From positions 1,555,501 through 1,619,500 of the forward strand of contig NZ_CP022603.1 of the NCBI RefSeq assembly GCF_002278035.1: a stretch of 64,000 nt of DNA, given 5' to 3'. This stretch comes from Ochrobactrum quorumnocens (GTDB taxonomy: Bacteria > Pseudomonadota > Alphaproteobacteria > Rhizobiales > Rhizobiaceae). The notes below the pieces were generated by a model. It was not told where the DNA came from. It searched no databases and saw only the letters and a list, made by a program, of their open reading frames with translations. Below, piece after piece: positions 60,058 through 64,000 of this stretch (position 1 is its first letter; each line of letters opens with the position of its first letter). The position numbers and the translations under genes are program-made.

Positions 60058-61083
60058 TTATTTCTTGCGTTGGCGGGTGACGAAGAAGGCAGCAGCCAGC
60101 AGAATGAAGCAGCCGACGACCAGACGCTGCCAAGTGCTGGGGATGCCTACGAGCACCAGAACACTGTTGATGACGACGATGAGAAGCACGCCGAGAATGG
60201 TGCCAAATACTGTGCCGGTGCCACCTGTGATGCGTGCACCACCGAGAACCACAGCTGCGATGACACTGATTTCAGTTCCGACAAAATCGAAGGGGCTGGA
60301 CTGACGATTGGCGCAAACATGGATGATGCCTGCAAGTCCCGCCAGACCACCTGCGTAACCAAACAGGAAGATATGAATGGTGCGCAGATTATAGCCGAGA
60401 CGACTGGCGATCTGGCTGTTGCCTCCCATGGCGAAAATCGCGCGCCCCATCAATGTGCGGTTCAATATCCACCACGTCAGGATTGCAGCCGCAGGCAGCA
60501 CCAGAAAATAGAATGGCATGGTGATGGTTGCACCCGTTGCCGATTCAAGCTGGAACAACGGCAGGCGACCAAAAGCGCCCATTGTCGGAGGCAGTGACAT
60601 GATCCAGACCGTGCCGACGAAAGCCAGCAGGAAGCCACGGAACAGATATTGCGTGCCGATAGTGACAATAAGTGACGGCACATTGAGGTAATGCACCAGA
60701 AGACCGTTGAGAATGCCCAGAAAAATACCGCCAGCAATCGCCATCAGAATGATGAAGATGATCGGCATTTCCGGCATGTAGGCCTGCACCAATAGCGTCA
60801 GAGAATAGACTGTGCAGGCAGCAATCGCGGTGAAGGAAACGTCGATGCCACCTGCCGCAAGGATGATGAAAACACCAAGCGCAAACAGTCCCATCACGAC
60901 ACTGGCACGGCCAATATCGATCAGCGTCGATGGCTGCAGAAAGGCTGGGTTGACGATGGATACGATTGTGCAGATCGCGACCAGAAGAAAGAAGGTAATC
61001 GATTCCGGGCGTCTGCGAATGAATTCACCCAGCTTGAAGGATTGGGCACGGCCCAAATCTGGATCATATTGCGACGCGCTCAT
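60058..61083 (-). CDS. Sugar ABC transporter permease (RbsC/LsrC type)
   Basis: A 341-residue permease with about ten hydrophobic segments, for example SVVMGLFALGVFIILAAGGI, IDVSFTAIAACTVYSLTLLV and ISVIAAVVLGGARITGGTGT. The conserved ITGGTGTVFGTILGVLLI block and NRTLMGRAIFAMGGNSQIA loop identify the BPD_transp_2 family used for ribose, autoinducer-2 and related sugars. Only one permease gene is present, so the channel is probably a homodimer. Its ATG overlaps the ATPase stop (ATGA). Confidence 0.9.
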   Translation of the reverse strand: MSASQYDPDLGRAQSFKLGEFIRRRPESITFFLLVAICTIVSIVNPAFLQPSTLIDIGRASVVMGLFALGVFIILAAGGIDVSFTAIAACTVYSLTLLVQAYMPEMPIIFIILMAIAGGIFLGILNGLLVHYLNVPSLIVTIGTQYLFRGFLLAFVGTVWIMSLPPTMGAFGRLPLFQLESATGATITMPFYFLVLPAAAILTWWILNRTLMGRAIFAMGGNSQIASRLGYNLRTIHIFLFGYAGGLAGLAGIIHVCANRQSSPFDFVGTEISVIAAVVLGGARITGGTGTVFGTILGVLLIVVINSVLVLVGIPSTWQRLVVGCFILLAAAFFVTRQRKK

Positions 61084-62657
61084 TGGGCATATTCCTTCTG
61101 CGACGACATCATGGCTTGATAGAGCTGATCTTCGGTTGCCTGTGCTGCATCGAACTCCGCAACGAGACTTCCGGCATTCATGACGAGAATACGGTCAGCA
61201 TTTTGCAGCAGCTCCGGCAGATCATCGCTGACGATGATGAGACCCATGCCAGCTTCGGCCAGTGCCTGAATTGCGCGGTAAATTGTATCTTTCGACCCCA
61301 CATCGACGCCAACAGTCGGGCCATGAAGGACCAGAAGCTTGGGCCCGATGCTGAGCCAGCGACCGATCAACACACGCTGCTGATTACCGCCTGAAAGTGC
61401 GCCAACCGGCAGGTCAAGATTGGTGGTGTTGAGCCGCATTTCCTGCATGAGCGAAGCGGCGATATTCCGGCCCTTTTTCTGATCAACAATGCCGAGAGTG
61501 TTGCAGAGCTTTCTAAAGATCAGCGCGATCTCATTTTCAAAGATCGATTTGTCGAGGAACAAGCCTTCCGCAAGCCGGTCCTCCGGCACGTAGCCAATGC
61601 CACGCTCAATCGCTTCTGCCGGGCTTTTAACCTGAGCCGCCTGGCCTTCGAGGCGGATCGTGCCGGAGTTTGCCGGTGCGACACCGGTGATTGCCATTGC
61701 AAGCTCATTGCGCCCTGAATCGGCAAGGCCGGTGATGCCGAGGATTTCGCCATTGCGAAGGCTAAGCCCGATATCCTTGAAGCCAGAGGCCGTCAGCTTA
61801 TCGAGCTTCAGCAGTTCTGCTTCACCCGGTTGGCCAGTGCGGTAGCGTTCGGCATCGATTTCTCTGCCGATCATTAGTTCAGAAAGCTGCTTTTTGGTGT
61901 AGTTTTCGATTGGTCCCTGCGCCACACACTGTCCATCGCGGAAGACGACAGCGTTGCCGCCGATGCGATAGCATTCATCAAGCTTATGTGTGACGAAAAG
62001 CACGGCAACGCGCTCACCACGCAGACGCTCAACCACTTCAATCAGGTTGTCCACTTCACGACGGGTCAGCGATGTGGTTGGCTCGTCCATGATGACGAGC
62101 TTGGCGCGGGTTGCGATGGCGCGCGAGATGGCAACCAGTTGGCGCATTGCAAGCGGCAACTCGGATACAATTGTGTTGAGAAAAGCCTTGTTTGTCGGGA
62201 GGCCAACGGTACTCAGTGCACGTTCTGCGGTCTCACGAAGCTGCGAAAGCTTGACGCTACGAAACAGCCGGCCATTGCCTTCAACAAGCTGCTCATTTAG
62301 CGCTACGTTTTCGGCGACGGTCAGATTGGGGATGAGCGACAGATCCTGATAGACAGTCTCAATACCAGCAGCGAGCGACTGGATAGGGTTCAGCGACGCA
62401 TAGGTTTTTCCATCAAGAATGATCTCGCCCTCGCTGGGTGCGTGGGCGCCAGACATGATCTTGATGACCGTGCTCTTACCACAGCCATTCTCGCCCAGAA
62501 GGTGATAGGCTTGGCCAAGATCAATGGTCAGGTCAATACCGCGCAGCGCGTGGACACCCCCAAACCGCTTATGGATGTTGCGCAATTCGAGAAACCGATC
62601 CTGAGACCGGTCATTGCCCGTTGTAGGGCCCATCGCATTGTTCATCGTAGTTGACAC
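61080..62657 (-). CDS. Sugar ABC transporter ATP-binding protein (RbsA type, two ATPase domains)
   Basis: The 525-residue protein has two nucleotide-binding domains in tandem. The first has Walker A GENGCGKSTVIKIM, signature-like LPLAMRQLVAISRAIATR and Walker B LVIMDEPTTSLTRREV. The second has a degenerate Walker A region (GLADSGRNELAMAI) with GALSGGNQQRVLIGRWLSIG, as in RbsA proteins where the C-terminal site is less active. I read the start as a GTG at 62657 with AAAGGA seven bases upstream; an ATG at 62645 is an alternative. It drives import of the sugar bound by the periplasmic protein. Confidence 0.9.
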   Translation of the reverse strand: MSTTMNNAMGPTTGNDRSQDRFLELRNIHKRFGGVHALRGIDLTIDLGQAYHLLGENGCGKSTVIKIMSGAHAPSEGEIILDGKTYASLNPIQSLAAGIETVYQDLSLIPNLTVAENVALNEQLVEGNGRLFRSVKLSQLRETAERALSTVGLPTNKAFLNTIVSELPLAMRQLVAISRAIATRAKLVIMDEPTTSLTRREVDNLIEVVERLRGERVAVLFVTHKLDECYRIGGNAVVFRDGQCVAQGPIENYTKKQLSELMIGREIDAERYRTGQPGEAELLKLDKLTASGFKDIGLSLRNGEILGITGLADSGRNELAMAITGVAPANSGTIRLEGQAAQVKSPAEAIERGIGYVPEDRLAEGLFLDKSIFENEIALIFRKLCNTLGIVDQKKGRNIAASLMQEMRLNTTNLDLPVGALSGGNQQRVLIGRWLSIGPKLLVLHGPTVGVDVGSKDTIYRAIQALAEAGMGLIIVSDDLPELLQNADRILVMNAGSLVAEFDAAQATEDQLYQAMMSSQKEYAQ

Positions 62658-62802
62658 GTTAAATTCCTTTATCGCTGCACCGTCGCGCGAGGTTACGATT
62701 GGCGCTACAGCTGTAGGATCGGTCGGCTTTGGCTTGCAGCGCTAACTCTTTGAGGTGCGCTCTAAGCAAATGATGTGCCGTGATAAATTAATCGACAATC
62801 AG

Positions 62803-62848
62803 CCGGGTTCAGCCACCCGGATGCGGCTCCAGTCAGAGCGCATCCGGG
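62803..62848 (-). promoter_or_regulatory. Overlapping hairpins between binding-protein and ATPase genes
   Basis: The 260-base gap 62658-62917 has no gene. A 10-bp stem CCCGGATGCG / CGCATCCGGG (62816-62848) shares its CCCGG with a smaller hairpin CCGGGT-TCAGCC-ACCCGG (62803-62820), so only one can form at a time. Placed after the binding-protein gene in the leftward transcript, the structure could stop most transcription or protect the upstream mRNA, giving excess binding protein. There is no strong U-tract on the minus strand. Confidence 0.55.
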
Positions 62849-62917
62849 CTTTTGACACTATTGTGCGAGGCTGAACGAATTCCCCGCACGATAGTCAGTC
62901 AGCCTGTGCAGAAACGC

Positions 62918-63928
62918 CTAGAACAGGTGTTCCTTGTAAGTGCTCTTGTCAGCGATAACCATGCCGTTACCGATGACGAGAAGGCCTTCACCGGCACCCT
63001 TTTTAACGCTGACCTTGTTATAGCCCTCAACGCCGAGATCGGTGCCTTCCTTGACTTCCTTCTTTTCGAGCAGAAGCTTGGCAACCGCATTCATCGCCAT
63101 GCCGGCCTTCTGTGGGTCCCAGAAGCCGATTGCGGTGATAGCGCCTGATTCAAGAAGATCAGCAGACGGGTTCGGCAGACCTGTGCCGACGAGGCAAACC
63201 TTGCCGCTCAGACCAGCTTCATCGATCGCACGGCCAACACCGAGAACGTCGTTGCCAGCGGAAGTCTGAAAGCCCTTCAGATCAGGATGCTTGCGCAGGA
63301 TTTCCTTGGCCTTTTCATACGTGCCATTGGCGTCGTCGAAGGATTCATTGTTTGGATCAACGAGCTGCATGTCAGCGTATTTCTTCGCATTTTCTTCAGC
63401 CGAACCAACCCACTGCATGTGGGTGCGGCTGCCGAGCGAGCCGACGAAAGTCGTCCACTTGCCGCTCTTGCCCATGCATTCTGCGAGGCGCTCATTGAGT
63501 GCTGTGCCGTAATCCGCATTGTCGAAGGCTTCAACGTCGGCCATGGTGTTGACCTGGTTGTCGGCCTCATGGGTCACAACAACGATGCCGCGTTCGATGG
63601 CGCGCTTAAAAGTGCCTTCGAGAACAGCAGGGTCCATTGGGACGACTGCAAGTGCATTAACGCCCTTGGCAACGAGATCCTGTACGATCTGAAGCTGCTG
63701 CGCTGCGTCTGCGGTTGCCGGTCCGCTCTGTGTCGCGACCACATCAGGATTGGCCTTCTGATAGGCTTCAACGCCGGTGTTCATGCGGTCGAACCAAGGA
63801 ATACCGCTGATCTTGACGACCGTTGCGATGACCGGCTTTTCCTGCGCGACGAGCGCACTTGCACTGCCTGCTACAATCGCTGCGCCAATGACAGTTCCAG
63901 CGAGCAGTTTTTTCGTTACTGATTTCAT
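62918..63928 (-). CDS. Sugar ABC transporter substrate-binding protein (RbsB/LsrB type)
   Basis: A 336-residue periplasmic protein from the ATG at 63928, preceded by GTGGAGGAAATC. A signal peptide (MKSVTKKLLAGTVIGAAIVA, cleavage after LVA near 28) precedes the type I binding fold: IATVVKISGIPWFDRMNTGV, QIVQDLVAKGVNALAVVPMD, GIVVVTHEADNQ, FVGSLGSRTHMQWVGSAEEN and GFWDPQKAGMAMNAVAKLLL. The GIPWFDRM motif and overall layout resemble LsrB/RhaS-like proteins. It is the first gene of the operon leading to the ATPase, permease, DhaK and DhaL genes. The ligand is probably a small ketose or polyol. The promoter lies right of 63929 and may extend beyond the window. Confidence 0.9.
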   Translation of the reverse strand: MKSVTKKLLAGTVIGAAIVAGSASALVAQEKPVIATVVKISGIPWFDRMNTGVEAYQKANPDVVATQSGPATADAAQQLQIVQDLVAKGVNALAVVPMDPAVLEGTFKRAIERGIVVVTHEADNQVNTMADVEAFDNADYGTALNERLAECMGKSGKWTTFVGSLGSRTHMQWVGSAEENAKKYADMQLVDPNNESFDDANGTYEKAKEILRKHPDLKGFQTSAGNDVLGVGRAIDEAGLSGKVCLVGTGLPNPSADLLESGAITAIGFWDPQKAGMAMNAVAKLLLEKKEVKEGTDLGVEGYNKVSVKKGAGEGLLVIGNGMVIADKSTYKEHLF

Positions 63929-64000
63929 GATTTCCTCCACGCTAACTTTCCCCCAATGTCTATGTTCGGGTGCCTGAGGGTTGAGCACCGATATTTCCCT

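Overview
The window looks like chromosomal DNA of an alphaproteobacterium of the order Rhizobiales, most likely the Brucellaceae (Ochrobactrum/Brucella group). Four things point there: GC content in the mid-fifties with AT-rich promoter regions, dispersed palindromes of the type common in Brucella and rhizobia, an Omp25/Omp31-like outer-membrane barrel domain, and the N-acetylglutaminylglutamine (NAGGN) osmolyte genes. This assignment is inference; no rRNA or tRNA is present. I saw no insertion sequence, prophage or CRISPR array.

Region 1 (1-26040) is a surface-glycan locus. A tight leftward operon (10261 to 321) encodes a GT2 enzyme, a methyltransferase, two GT4 enzymes, a membrane-anchored accessory protein, a degenerate GT2 paralogue and a polysaccharide pyruvyltransferase. 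Beside it are a small RTX calcium-binding protein and a type I secretion pair (HlyD adaptor and ABC exporter). A rightward arm carries a MarR regulator, a GT4, a large unrecognised protein, a GT2-GT4 fusion, two paralogous pyruvyltransferases, a secreted glycoside hydrolase and an SGNH hydrolase. No flippase, polymerase or glycan ABC exporter is visible, so the type I exporter and its RTX cargo may be functionally tied to the glycosyltransferases.

Region 2 (26041-37594) is an osmolyte/peptide locus. It holds the three NAGGN-associated genes (GNAT/ATP-grasp synthetase, asparagine-synthase-like amidotransferase, M42 peptidase) with a complete oligopeptide ABC transporter and a GntR regulator inserted between them. 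Palindromic repeats cluster at its left edge and inside the ABC operon.

Region 3 (37815-52232) begins with an EAL phosphodiesterase and then carries two FecI/FecR/TonB-receptor systems facing each other. The rightward one has a receptor fused to a second outer-membrane barrel and is followed by heme oxygenase, a small membrane protein, an Rrf2-type regulator and TonB. Two matching promoter-like motifs precede the rightward fecR and receptor genes.

Region 4 (52431-58344) is a membrane-lipid cassette resembling E. coli ynbABCD, with an added acyltransferase and a small membrane protein. Region 5 (58382-64000) is a ribose-type sugar ABC transporter with dihydroxyacetone-kinase-like DhaK and DhaL subunits, probably for uptake and phosphorylation of a small ketose.
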